Positions 12,490-24,109 of a DNA stretch of 64,000 nt are shown piece after piece. Positions within the stretch are counted from its first letter, which is position 1, and every line of letters starts with the position of its first letter. The translations under genes and the position numbers were made by a program. Source of the DNA: Spongilla lacustris (taxonomy: Eukaryota > Porifera > Demospongiae > Spongillida > Spongillidae). The notes below the pieces were generated by a model. The model was not told the origin of the DNA. It was given only the letters and a program-made list of their open reading frames with translations, and ran no database searches. Location: the NCBI GenBank assembly GCA_949361645.1, contig OX442418.1, forward strand, positions 4,111,771 to 4,175,770. Reading direction: 5' to 3'.

Positions 12490-12905
12490 TTGGCCTTAGA
12501 CCCCTGGCCAGGATTGCCCTGGCCACAGGTTTAAGCGACCATAAATGTTATCTGTTGCCTTCGATTTTGACACACTGTGGCTTGCAGGGAGTACAGAGGC
12601 TAGGCAGGAAAATGTCTCTTGGGCCTCCACCCCCCAATTCCCATAGGTTTCTACAGCCAATGGAACACAGGTCCACCCCAGCTCAAAGCACTTAGGGTCG
12701 TTAGCAACATGTTTGTGGGACTCTGCGGCTACTGCAGCTACTCCAGCTGTTGAACAAGACTCATCAAGGATGGCAGGATTAAGTGGGGATGCCACTGTTA
12801 TATCCAAAGCTGCAGGCAAACCCTTTTCTCACCTTGCTACCAGGACATCTGCTGGGCGTGAGCGGCTATTATCATGTGTAAGGCCATATTTACACAACAT
12901 TATTA
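12490..12905 (-). pseudogene. REL endonuclease-domain fragment
   Basis: The minus strand reads RPADVLV near 12860, then a stop, then AALDITVASPLNPAILDES, ELGWTCVPLAVETYGNWG and IYGRLNL. This is only the C-terminal endonuclease part of the family, in opposite orientation to the copy just upstream. Confidence 0.7.
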
Positions 12906-12969
12906 CAGTTCTAAGCTAAATGGTTACTAAACAAAACCCAATACATAAAGATGGAGAAGGTGAGGAGAC

Positions 12970-13180
12970 TAACATCCAGCTGCCAACAAATAGGACAGCA
13001 GAGTTCTGGCATTCGCTCTGACTTGGACCAGGTTTAACCTGCCATATAGAGTAGAAGTGGCCTGGGGCTTGCAAAAATTGATTGCAAGGCACGCAGCAAG
13101 CTGAGAAAGGTTTGCCTGTGCTTCAGGCCCACAGACCTTGACTGCCAAAGGCAACACACCCACCCCAGCTCCAAGCACTT
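12970..13180 (-). pseudogene. REL retrotransposon extreme C-terminal fragment
   Basis: The minus-strand peptide contains GVGVLPLAVKVCG and LYGRLNLVQVRANARTLLS, the last part of the same family. It abuts the fragment at 12490-12905 in the same orientation. Confidence 0.6.
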
Positions 13181-13252
13181 TCCATCATTGCTGGCATGCT
13201 TCCTGTTTTCAGACCACTGAGCTGTTTACCCATTTGTTATAGCACATTAAAA

Positions 13253-13690
13253 TTAATTCATTACTTCATTTATGTTTATCCAGAAGAAACGACTGGATAT
13301 TTTGTGAATGGCTTTATCTCTGCCTACATGTAAGTGGCTTCCTACATGTACAAATACAGGTATACAATTATTGTACTGAATAACATATACTTTCTGTTTT
13401 GCCTTCAATCCTAGCATGGCATGACTCCAGAATGCGTCTTTTTTCGTCTTCAGTCCTAACACAAATCTTCCACCCTTCCTCGCCACCTTCGCCTTTCTGC
13501 ACTCTTCTGAAATAAAGTACTCCACAGTCGAACTTGAAGTTTTTGCATTTGCGCCTTAGATTGGCCTTATCTTCCTTTAAAATGCCCTTAGGATATTGAT
13601 TCATACGCAGGTAATCCTCGACAACACTGAATTCATCCTTGTCCATGCGAGCGAGCTTTCTCACTTCAACAACCGCTACACGTGGCTTAT
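13253..13690 (-). pseudogene. integrase zinc-binding (H2C2-like) fragment, possibly two exons
   Basis: A first minus-strand frame (13664 downwards) reads RKLARMDKDEFSVVEDYL, KANLRRKCKNFKFDCGVLYF and RRILESCHA. After an intron-like gap, a second reads GSHLHVGRDKAIHKISSRFF. H-x-G-R-D-K-x3-K-I plus the preceding ESCHA is typical of the H2C2 domain that precedes integrase cores in Gypsy/Ginger-type elements and domesticated relatives. No DDE core or second Cys pair is visible. It could be an exon pair of a host-like gene or a transposon relic. Confidence 0.5.
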
Positions 13691-13800
13691 GGAATTCACG
13701 TGGGGAGTCATATATGCCTAGGAGGAGTCATTTATACCTTAGGCGTAAATGACTGGGGGAGTCATTTATGCCTGCGAGTCATTTATGCCACTGCTGACAC
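13690..13800. repeat. inverted partner of the CCTAGGC...GACTCCC cluster
   Basis: Contains GGGGAGTCATATATGCCTAGG, GAGTCATTTAT and CTTAGGCGTAAATGACT: reverse complements of the words in the cluster at 8470-8840. Confidence 0.55.
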
Positions 13801-14765
13801 CGGCACTTTAGAAGTACTGCTTTTCGTATATTTCCGTCTATCTCCGTCTATTCTTCCGTCTATCTCCGTAATTCATGCAACCATATAGCGGAAAACTTTC
13901 GAGGGAGAAAACTTTTGCGAATCGAGAGGACACTGAAATTTCGCGGTCGCGGATGACATAATCTTTAATGACAGTGTACCAAAATGACGTCACGATCTAA
14001 TCCATAGACGTCGTGCACAGTCGAGCCATGCCCAGCTAGCTAGTCCATGGATATTAAATTACCTGAATAGGAAACTAGGTTGTTTTACGGATTTATTTCA
14101 ATAATCTATCCGTGTTACTTTGAAGGGGTGCTCTTACAGTTACGAGTTCTGGCGAACTACGCATTATACCAGTTTTCAGTGTAGATAAAGTTTTAGTTTA
14201 GATACTGCCACATTCTGGGGTCCGCCAAACCCAACTTATAAACTGAAGTTTTACCGAACTTTTACGTCCGTTAAAGCTTCCAAGAACGTTAAGCTTTGAG
14301 TAACGAGATCTCACCAATCCAAGCACGTCGGAGACCTGTAAGCAATACCCCTGACCTTCACGCACTGGAATTGAGTGTTTCGATTTCGCCTATTATTGAG
14401 TGTGGAACTCATTGTAGTACGTGGCTTACAACGCAAAAACGCGGATGGTTTGCCCATATTCGTAGACCATGGCTAGTCTAAGCGCTCGCTTGACGATGTC
14501 ACGCCCAATTCATCTGCTCGTTGACCGCGCCTTCTCTTCATGAGGCAATTTCCCACGTTTGGACGCATAACTTCCTTGTTTGCACCATATCTTTGCGCAA
14601 TTGCTGAAATACTTCGAAATTACCAATTCAACGTTGCTAAAGCCTTGTGGATCACTTTCCACTGGTTTACATTTGATTACGTGCAATCAATAACCAATTT
14701 AAACAGGCTTGGGGCACGTGATTCTAAAGTTTTCTGCTAGACCTTCGTAGCGTTATTATACATGT
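13800..14765. other. no recognisable gene
   Basis: Non-coding by eye. It contains a palindromic CATGGATTAG-like word set and TGACGTCA-type sites but no domain motif. Confidence 0.45.
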
Positions 14766-14774
14766 AGCTTAGGG

Positions 14775-14990
14775 AAACATGCTGCTAACGATCAAATGCC
14801 AGGAGTTGGGATCGTCTTGTATTCCACTTGCCGTAGAAAACATTTTAAAAAATAAAGAAACATATGGTAGCTGTGGTTTAAAGAGTAGCCTTTTTGCTTG
14901 CCATAGGCCAGGCCAGCTCCAATGCAAAAATGGTTGCATTTATCTACGGCATCTCAACTTATATATCTCTTGTGAGATATATATAACTTG
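14775..14990 (+). pseudogene. REL retrotransposon C-terminal scrap
   Basis: Reads KCQELGSSCIPLAVE, an interrupted ETYGSCG and a remnant of YGRLNL (as YLRHLNL). A badly decayed 3' end of the same family. Confidence 0.55.
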
Positions 14991-15001
14991 AGATGCCGTA
15001 G
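14944..15001. repeat. long hairpin (inverted repeat)
   Basis: The left arm begins CTACGGCATCTCAACTTATA and the right arm ends TATAACTTGAGATGCCGTAG, with a loop of about 4 bases. Arms are roughly 26 bp and nearly perfect. It sits at the decayed 3' end of a REL fragment. Confidence 0.8.
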
Positions 15002-15304
15002 GAAGGGAGTGATACGTGAGACAAGTGACTATTCGAAAATACTGAGAACCTTGTTTCTTTTTGGTCTAAAATGCTGACCAGCGAAAGTTGAAAAATATAT
15101 ATATATTATAGCCCTATTAAAAAGATAGGGTTAAGCGAAACACGAGCCTATACCCTTGGTAACGGTAATCAGATAAGTGTATTTATATCATAATAGCAAA
15201 ACATTTTTGATACATAGATCGCTTACCTGCTTACCTAGATCGACGTTTCAAATCTATGACTGATACAATCACCATTTATGATACCAATTTGGCCTTTCCT
15301 GGGT

Positions 15305-15416
15305 GTGTAGCCAGGTATCATTGAATCACGTGACGCGTTTTACATCCAGGAAGTACGCTCAAATAGACGCAAAGTTGTTAAACTGAGCCACATATTCTAA
15401 CTAGAGAGAAATCACT
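15305..15416 (+). promoter_or_regulatory. candidate promoter/5' leader of Ig-like gene 1
   Basis: The block upstream of the start codon is shared, in order, with the block upstream of the paralogue at 21767: CACGTGACGCGTTT (CATGTGACGCGTTT in copy 2), GCTCAAATAGAC, and ACTGAGCCACATAT followed by TTCTAACTA. No TATA box is obvious. Confidence 0.5.
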
Positions 15417-18400
15417 ATGGATCTCTATGTTGTATTTGCTATTCTGGAGATGGTGCCATTTGCCTACGGCTGCGTTTTGAGAGGGGCTTCAGTAACTCAA
15501 TGTAGGTGGTATGATTTTTTGCTTGTTAGTTGCCATGCGAGAGCTAATTCATCACGCAATACAGTACATGCATATACGTACATGTGTATGCGTTTCCTTC
15601 ACTCGTGCATTGTACAGATTGTACTACAGCGTGGACATGTACACGTCATGTCTCGTATTGTCGTTTTGTGTTGCATATACATGTATAATCGATTTGTCGC
15701 GGCATCGCTGTCAATTCAAATATTAGACGCGTCTTAAAAAAATTAGCATGTTTTAACACAGTCAATTTTAAGGGCTAGTGAATGTAGGGATTAGCTAATA
15801 AGTCAACGTAAATCATTCATAATCATATATACATGTATGATGGTTACTATATACATGTATATATATATGTATGTCACTACTATCTATTAATGTACGTATA
15901 GTCAATGTGTATAGATTAATGACAATACATTTTTTATTAAGTAGTATCCACTTGTTAATCTGATTGCGAAACGATAGATCAGACAGGTTCGGGACTAACG
16001 GGTAGAGATTTACAAAGTGGGTGGGGGAATGCGTCGAATCGAGTTTTGATTTATAATATGATGGATTTCAAAATCCTCTAGCTGTGTGTAAATCAATTAA
16101 CATTAAAGTCTGATTTTACTGTTCAATCACGTACTGATTCGTATAAACCTCATGGGAACGCGGAGCCCTTGATACTGCGGAAATCAACACTGCAAGGACA
16201 AACATTTCAGACAGGTAGCAATTCTTGATCTAGAGCAAAGTGTAAATAAAGGGAGCGCCATGCAGGATATACGATATCAATCTAACACTCATGCAGGTGG
16301 CATGACAACAGAGGTCAAAAATCTCATCCCGCAATTAAGCGATTATGCATGGCGTATTACAACATCTTCTCAACCAGGTGGAAGGCCCATGCACGGCATA
16401 CTGAGCTGGGCGGCAGGGCTCCATTATCTACATGTATAGGCTTGAAGGTGGAGGAGGTCAAAGCATTCATCATCAGCTTCCACGCTGCAGACACTGATGA
16501 AAAGACCCAGGGGGGTCACCTTGCTGTTCTCCGGATTCAAAACTGATCTCTGGCCCCAAGTGTTTGACATAGTCAGACGATTTTCCTACAATGGGGATGT
16601 TGATTACTTGCCTATGCTAACCACATCAAAGAGGTGTTGCACCCAAAGGCTTGAGGGACCAGCAACAGTGTCCTTGGGAAAGGAACGCAAGATTGATATT
16701 ATATTTGCTCCAATGAAACAGGTACGGTGCTGTGTGGGCTTCGGGATTGTCGCGTACTTTAATCTGACCAAACCTTGAGCAAAGGCTTCCCTGCGCATTG
16801 TCCATGACCGTGGACAATTGCCATCACATTAATGCATCTAGGTGTTCTTAAAGTCTCTATAAGCCATTCATGCAACCCATTCAGCTAGTGATTGGAAGAA
16901 TTCTGTAACCTTCAAAACACACCCTTTTCAATGTGCCCACAATTTATTAATGCGAGTCAATGAACTGTTGAAACCAACCAAAATGCTAACTATACTACTA
17001 CTAACTACTCTTGCGCTACCTTGAAAGTATATCACAGATAAAAAAAAAATTAAAAAAAAGAACTCCAATACCACAATGGACTAGTTGGGCGTGGCCCAAA
17101 ACGCGATGGTCGGGCCACGCCCACTATCAACAGCTCTGCGTATCAATTTTTTACAACAATTTTGTGGCACTCACTTTTTTACAGTATCACGTGATTTTTG
17201 GAAGAACCTATTTATGAAGGAGAGGGCGAAGTTCTTGAGCGCAGGGCTAAGATACATGCATCATGTGTACAAAATGGGCATAACTGATTTTGAGCATTTT
17301 AATTCTAATTGAAAGCAGTTGTCAGAATTTATTTATACTAGTGAATAGAAACAGAGACTTGCCCAGGACTAGAGTGGTGTACATGTAAGTTCATGAGCCC
17401 CAAACTATGGTTACTCCATGCAGGTATTCAATTCAGGTATTCATTTTGGGTGTAAATGTATAGGAGGGTGAGGATATTGATGTGCCTTTGCTTTTTGTGT
17501 ATTGAGTTATTTGCATTTCTTTTGCAGTGTCCAGTACACCTTTTTTCTCATTACAAAACTCAACTCTACTAATCAATTGGGACTTCCTAAATTTTCCAAA
17601 TTTAGCGGACTTAACAATCGATTTTGGTTGTGTCAATCCATCTACTGTTGTTGATGGCAATGTAAGTTTTACCCAGTAAGTTGATTTCTTATGTCAATAA
17701 TAGATTATCTGGTTTGACAATGGAGCTGCTTGAGCTACCAGAACTTACATGTACATATTGAGATATGTGCGTGGGGGGGATGTGTGTGTGTGGGAGTGTG
17801 TGCACTTAGTCCTTCTCTTATTGTATTGTTGTTTTTTGTACACTGTGTGTACTCTAGTTGTATATGTATTATTCTTTGAAATTGTAAATCTGCCTTAGTG
17901 GTGTGTCAATTGGTAGTTTTTCAAAATTTATTGATAACCAATGCAATGAAAGCTTAGCAAAAATAATAATAATAAGTATATATTGTAGCAGGTAGTCTGT
18001 TACTGACCATTACCTAGAACTGATAAAATAATTTGAATCCAATTTAGAATAGCAAACCTGGGATGAGTATACCAGTTAATAATATTTACTAGCATCGGTA
18101 TTTAACCAATGAAAGCAATGCATTATCCTACTAATGACTTTATGTACTGGATTAATGATTGAATTTGATAATGTTCCATTACAGGACAGAATAATTACCC
18201 CAAAACTGGCCTCAAGTTTGATACTAATCAATGTGTCAAAGAGCAAATTAAACACTCACTGTGAGATTTGTTTCTTAGGAAAAGATGCTGACTTCTACAA
18301 GATTCTGAATGCAAAAGTAGTATTTTCATTTGGTGAGAACAAACTTTATTAAAAATTATTTGCAGTTTCATTCAATTTATGTTTTGTAGATACCTACTGT

Positions 18401-18751
18401 GGTAATAGCTACTACAATATTTCAGCAGATTCTCAGCTGGTGACCATTTCATCATATGCTGTTGCTTGTTTTCACTGCATTCTACCTGGACAAAACACAG
18501 CTGATGTGTGGCAAGTGAATGGCAACGATGCAGCCCTAAATATCAATGCAGAAGGACTGCTGATAGTTGCTAATTCTAGTGAGCTGTTCAAAGGCCTGGA
18601 TACAACCCCCAGACTTACATGTGGCAACAGGGAGTACAACATGTCCATGACAGCATTGATAACATATACAGGTAAGACTGAGAAACGTCACATGAAGTGG
18701 TCCATTATCACAATTGTATTTTGTATCTTTAACATAGGAAAGAAGAAATGA
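15417..18751 (+). CDS. secreted Ig-like protein, copy 1 (five exons, 220 aa)
   Basis: Exons 15417-15501, 17528-17661, 18185-18332, 18390-18671 and 18738-18751 join with consistent phases to 220 residues. Exon 1 encodes a signal-peptide-like start (MDLYVVFAILEMVPFAYGC). Exons 2-3 carry FSLQNSTLLINWDF, LTIDFGCVNPS and NTHCEICFLGKDADF. Exon 4 looks like one Ig-type fold: VACFHCILPG, then DVWQVNGNDAALNI, LLIVANSS and RLTCGNREYN. The last exon encodes only GKKK and a stop. Several N-glycosylation sequons are present. No transmembrane helix exists in the spliced form. I do not recognise the family by name. The start is chosen from the signal peptide and its conservation in the paralogue. Confidence 0.7.
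16340..16800 (-). pseudogene. REL retrotransposon N-terminal RT fragment in intron 1
   Basis: The minus strand reads FPKDTVAGPSSLWVQHLFD, the block that precedes HLLDAAAFPLPTPIC in the copy at 24.1 kb. The adjoining plus-strand text matches that at 23.5-23.7 kb. It lies in the long first intron of Ig-like gene 1. Confidence 0.55.
17080..17130. repeat. short hairpin GGGCGTGGCC ... GGGCCACGCCC
   Basis: TAGTTGGGCGTGGCC is followed about 15 bases later by GGGCCACGCCCACTA, a near-perfect inverted repeat that may be a tiny folded element. Confidence 0.6.
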
Positions 18752-18754
18752 TCA

Positions 18755-19460
18755 CCTTACCATGAATGGACAAATAGCTAGTTAATTTTACAAACACACC
18801 GAAAAATATGGCATTGTGATTGTAATTAGAATATTTCATTGCTAATCCATGAACAATTACATTTTCAAACTGAACATTAATATGGTTACGTACACCCATT
18901 GCAACGAACATGACAACCGATGCCCTTTAGAACCAGCTGTGCACGACGTACATAAAACGTAATCAACACCTAAAAGCAAACTAGCAGTGATAAACACCTT
19001 TGAACTATATTTTAAGCAAAAATCACGTGGCCTGGTGTTGCCAACTGTCGGCTCTCAGTCTGGTTCTTCAAACCTATCGACTTACGCACGGCGATCACCG
19101 ACTACATGTGTTCAATAAACGACAACGACGCTCGGTGACTGAGATGGAACATGCCAAATTAAGCTATCACGGTAAAGTTAGCTGTTTGTACTGTCGTATT
19201 TTTGTATAGGTTAGTGGCAACGCATTTTCTGAAGTAGATTCCTAGCCTTTGAAAATCCACCTTTTTGGTGTCTTTTGGGGGGCGGGGGAATTAATATTTG
19301 CGGAATGAAGTTTGGTTTTAACAGAGCGTTTAAAATATAGCCTTACATTTCTTTTGTTCTAAATTTAACTCCATGCTCGTATGTAAATAGATTGAGCTTG
19401 AACTGAATTAGTATTTATTCTTTACTCTCTTGGCTGGAGGGGGGATGGCAGCTATCAATT
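18755..19460. other. no recognisable gene
   Basis: Intergenic between Ig-like gene 1 and the RING/zinc-finger pseudogene; no coding signal seen. Confidence 0.45.
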
Positions 19461-19465
19461 GTGGC

Positions 19466-21115
19466 TCAATACTTAGTAAGTATGCGCATCAGGTTCTGCA
19501 TGTGGTTGTGGATTGGAGCAAATGTCAAGCCAAGAATTTGGCATGAATTGACTTGGTCCCCTGAAAAGGGGGCTATTTCTCCTTTGGGGTTATCACCAAC
19601 AATTTGGCTGGATATGTGGTGCATCCTTTCCTCACCAGCCAGACAGATTCCTGATGATTTGAGCCACCTGAAACACCAGTGAGTTAGAATTGAGCCTTTG
19701 CTGTATGTTGTGACATACCGCCTTAGAAGCCTCAGTGTGTTCCAAGGTATGGCAAGCCCAGCCTTAATTGCCGGCAATACATGTACCTGAACTTCAGTCC
19801 ATGATGAGTAGGCAGCTGTAGTTTCCTGGTTAGCTCTGGTGACATGCATGAATGTCATTGGCAGAAGTGAGTGTATATTTTATGTAACCTTGGTACAAGT
19901 CAATGACATTCACTTCACTGCTTCCCCTGTACCAAGTTGTATGATGGCTTTGTCAGGACTGGTAGAGATGGCCTCTTCAGTAATCCCGCTGCTTGCTTCT
20001 CCTCCTCAGGTGTAAGTGTTGGTACACACTCATGCTCTTCATAGTCACCATCCTTAATATCCCTGCTGCAGTCTGTATACAGTGCTCCAGAACATCTGAC
20101 AGCAGCATTATCACACTTGATGATAGTCTGACTAGGGGACCATCTTGGTGACCATCCTCTGAGCAGCAGGTGACCATCCTGGGGACCATCCTCTGAGCAG
20201 CAGGGGACCATCCTCTGAGCAGCAGGGGACCGTCCTCTGAGCTGCAGGGGACCATCCTCTGAGCAGCTCGGGACCATCCTTTGAGCAGCAGGGGACCATC
20301 CTCTGAGCAGCAGGGGGCCATCCTCTAAGCAGCAGGGGACCATCCTCTGAGCAGCAGGGGACCATCCTCTGAGTAGCAGGGGACCGTCCTCTGAGCAGCT
20401 GGGGACCATCCTCTGAGCAGCCGGGGACCGTCCTCTGAGCAGCAGGGGGCCATCCTCTAAGCAGCAGGGGACCATCCTCTGAGCAGCAGGGGACCATCCT
20501 CTGAGCAGCAGGGGATCATCCTCTGAGCAGCAGGGGACCATCCTCTGAGCAGCAGGGGACCATCCTCTGAGCAACATGGGACCATCTCTCAGTGAGCAAC
20601 ATGGGACCATCTTTTAGGACTATCCATCCTCTGAGCAGCATGGACGGTTCATAGTATCATATGCTGCTATCCACTCCCGGAGGCATTTGGAGCACACCAG
20701 TGCACCATGCACACAGCAGTTCCAGTGGCTGTGAGAGGATGTTGGAGCACAGTGCACACTTCAGCTTCTTTAGCATTGACAGGTTGTTAGCTCTTGCCAA
20801 AGGTGGGCTAGGCTTACTATGGAGAACTAGAGGTCTCAATATGACTTCTACCAAGTGTTTACCTCTCATGATGTCATATGTTTACTTGTTTTGCCACTCA
20901 AATAGCATCACTGCACATTTGTGATACACTCACTTTGTGATGGCATAGATGGTTCTCTACATACCCAGTTTACATTGCATGCAGAACATCTCAGGGTGAC
21001 ATCATCCCCAGATGTGTCGATGTCAAAAGCTATTTTCAGCGCAGCTGAGAATGCTATGCACTCAGAGCTGGTTCTTTTCTTTGCCCTGTACTTCGTTAGC
21101 CTCTGCTCACACACT
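19466..21115 (-). pseudogene. RING/zinc-finger gene relic, possibly RAG1-like or transposase-derived
   Basis: Read down the minus strand: 21115-20908 has LRCSACNVNWVC. 20869-20657 has KLKCALCSNILSQPLELLC, a RING-like first half. 20130-19915 has RDIKDGDYEEHEC followed by PTLTPEEEKQAAGLLKRP. 19860-19466 has LAIPWNTLRLLRRYV and then ISSQIVGDNPKGEIAPF. This order (RING, GDY-x-H-x-C zinc finger, LPWNTLRLLRR block) matches, from memory, a family of RAG1-like or transposase-derived proteins of invertebrates; I cannot confirm the name without a search. Frames are broken by stops and by a large minisatellite (20140-20640). The catalytic region, if any, is absent. Confidence 0.45.
20140..20640. repeat. 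22-bp minisatellite (GGGGACCATCCTCTGAGCAGCA)n
   Basis: About 20 copies of a 22-bp unit with scattered substitutions. It interrupts the RING/zinc-finger relic between its two Cys-rich segments and produces long artefactual reading frames on the minus strand in all phases. Confidence 0.9.
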
Positions 21116-21609
21116 CTGCAATGTATGGAAATTGTAATCCATACCTATAATGTTTATATGTATAGGGCAAAACCACAACGTACGTCGATTATTCCTGCAA
21201 TACGCTCAGCTTGTTCGTGGTGACAGAAAATGCGTTGCCACTTCAGGTTAGTAAATTCTGGTAGCCACATGCCTCCTGAGCATCGCTGTAGTACTCTTAC
21301 CTTCCAGTTCAGTCACCAAAGGCTACGTCGTCGAATTTAGTAACGCCCTCCTTCTAAATACGTATCGCGTGACCTTGCTAAACGGTATGCGCATGCTATC
21401 GATGTGGAATTTCAATTGTGCGCATTGACTGGACATGACAGGAAAAGGAATGCAGTGTTTGAGTTCGTTTTTACTTTTTGATTTGCTAGTTCTGGTGATT
21501 CATGGTTTGCTTTTAAACATCAGATGTCTATAATGAGCCATATATCAGTTTAGAAATACATGTATATGGTAATACCGTAAATGATCTACTTAGTTTCCAG
21601 CCGCATACA

Positions 21610-21766
21610 ACCGTGCGCCGCCAGGTAACTCGATGGATCATGTGACGCGTTTCCAGGAATTAAGCTCAAATAGACCGCCGCGAAGTTGCAATAACTGAGC
21701 CACATATATTCTAACTACCGCGGTATTTATAAGTTTTATTAGCAATTTTTAAAACCAAGAATCAGT
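21610..21766 (+). promoter_or_regulatory. candidate promoter/5' leader of Ig-like gene 2
   Basis: Shares the ordered words TGTGACGCGTTT, AGCTCAAATAGAC and ACTGAGCCACATAT with the corresponding block of copy 1. Confidence 0.45.
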
Positions 21767-23139
21767 ATGGATCTCTATGCTGTATTTGCTATTCTGGAGA
21801 TGGTAACATTTGCCTTTGGCTGCGTTTCGAGCGGCGTTTCAGTAGCTCAATGTGAGTGGTGTGATTTTTTTTTATTTTTTGTTGATTGCCATGCAAAAGC
21901 TTCATCATGTGATACAGTACTTCACTCGTGCATCGTAGAGATTGTACTACGATGCCTACATATACACGTCATGTTTTGTCGTTTTGTGTTCCATATAATA
22001 TTAAAATCGATTTGTCGCGGGATTGCTGTCAATCCAAATCGACGCGTCTTTTAATTCTGTCAATTGTTAGGGCTAGCGTTGGAGTTACTCGTAACTAGGC
22101 GTAAGGAATGGGTATAAATACAACAAACCATAAATTTCCAATTTCTCTCGTAGGTCTATAGATTTAATAAATAATAAGTCAACGTAAATCATTCATAAGC
22201 ATATACGCATATATGATGGTAACTATATGATATTATATAAATTAATTACATATATGGGACAGTTTCCACGAAAATGTCACCCTTGCTATGACATAAAAAT
22301 TAACGAACAGAACAAATCGATAGTTAAAGGACCTCTCTACCTAGAAACCAAATTTGATGCGATTTGATTACTCCATATGGCGGGTTTGTGAGATATCAAA
22401 CGTTGCTATACTAGCACGGAGTAAGTGCAAGACCCCAAAATGAATTTTCCAATAGAGAAATGGTGTAGTATGCAGTGGTGAAAATAAAATATCAATAGCT
22501 TTAACCGTTCGGAAGTTACAGCTATTCAAACATAAGGGAATTTAATAACATTTTATACATATAGCGAGGTGACATTTTTATCTATACAGGAGTGACAATG
22601 CATTTTTAATTGCTATCCACTTGTTAATTAGATTGCGAAACAATTTATGGGGGGGGGGGGGGGGGGGGGATGCGTCGATTCGAGTTATTATTTTTAATAT
22701 GACTCGAAGGATTTCAAAATCCTATGTATGTGATTCAACATTAAAATGGATTTTACTGTTCAATCACGTAGTGATTCCAAAATGACGTCACGCGTTTTTT
22801 TTCCCCCCTGGTTGTGTATATAACCCGCATGGGAACGCCGAGCCCAGCCCCTTTAGCTTGATGCTGCATCAGCACTGCAAGGGCAAACACCTCCAGGGTA
22901 CTGTAAATAAAGGGTACGCCATACAGGATATGCGATATCATCTGGCTGTGACCGTCCAATCAATGTGTTTGTTGTTGCATGCGATATTATTAGAGCTCTC
23001 TCTACTAATATTATAAAACATTACACCAAGCACAGTTAGGAGGGTGGGAGCAAGAATGGCTCTGGCAGTGGACCGGATCAGGACCATAATCATTTATAAA
23101 TACTTGGGTGAATGGCCACGTGAGATACCATCCCAGAGG

Positions 23140-23960
23140 TGGTATCATGGGCCTCTTTGCCCCCAATTACCATACGTCTTCAATGCCAATGGTATGCAGC
23201 ACCAACCTAACAATTTGGGTCCATTGGAGTGTAGCTTACGGGCCTCTACTGCAAGGACTGCTGCACCAGCTTGTTGACATGACTCACCTAAGATGGCCAG
23301 GCATAGGGGTGATGTGATGGTGAGGTCCAGTGCAGCAGGTTTGCCTCTGTCCCATCCGGCAATGAGAATGTCAGCTGGTGCATGTGGTGTGATCAAGGTC
23401 TATAGTAAGGCCATGGCCTCCAATCTAACATTTAGGTGGCATTATGACATCTCCCACAATCAGGTGCACAGCATATCTGGGCAGCTTCCAGTCAGGGCTC
23501 CATCATCTAGGTATCAGGCTTGAAGGAGGAGGTCAGAACATTCATCATCAGCTTCCAACTTTATTACCAGCTTGTGGAGCACTAATGCAGACAGGAGATC
23601 ACCTTGCAGGATGTTGATTACGTGCATAAGAGTTAAATGCTAACCACATCAAAGAGGTGTTGCACCCAAAGGTTTGAGGGACCAGCCAAAGTGTCCTTGT
23701 GAAAGGACCGCAAGATTGCTATAGTGTTGAAGTCCGCGGCTACACTGAAACAGGTGCAGTGTGTGGGCAGCATGAGTTACTGGTGTGGGACAGCTGGGAT
23801 GCTTGGCTTTCAACAGTTGTCATGTACATGTAATGGGCGATACCGCTTGACTGCAGGATGCAGCAAACTTTCCTCCACATGCCAGGTCTGCCTAGTGACA
23901 CAGTCTGGTTGATTTCTTCAGTGTGATGGTTGCATGATGGACGTACTGCTTTCATGGCTT
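23140..23960 (-). pseudogene. REL retrotransposon fragments in intron 1 of Ig-like gene 2
   Basis: Minus strand near 23396-23145: APADILIAGWDRGKPAALDL, LGWCCIPLALKTYGNWG (endonuclease domain). The part at 23450-23760 resembles the RT N-terminal fragment at 16.34-16.80 kb. Two pieces of one family are juxtaposed, with heavy decay. Confidence 0.6.
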
Positions 23961-24109
23961 GCAATCCGACTTCTGGCCGAATCCCAGAAGCCTCCCAACT
24001 TATTATCTGACCACATGTTGCACAGAATGTCCACTAAAAGGAGCTTGTCATATGTATGAACATATAGGGCATGTGAGGGTCATGTACATGTATAAGTGCA
24101 ATTATGTAG

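Noticed and set aside
20130..20640. Minisatellite as a CRISPR-like array
   Set aside because: Units are contiguous 22-bp repeats with no unique spacers and the context is eukaryotic. The same applies to the 17-, 24-, 54- and 71-bp arrays.
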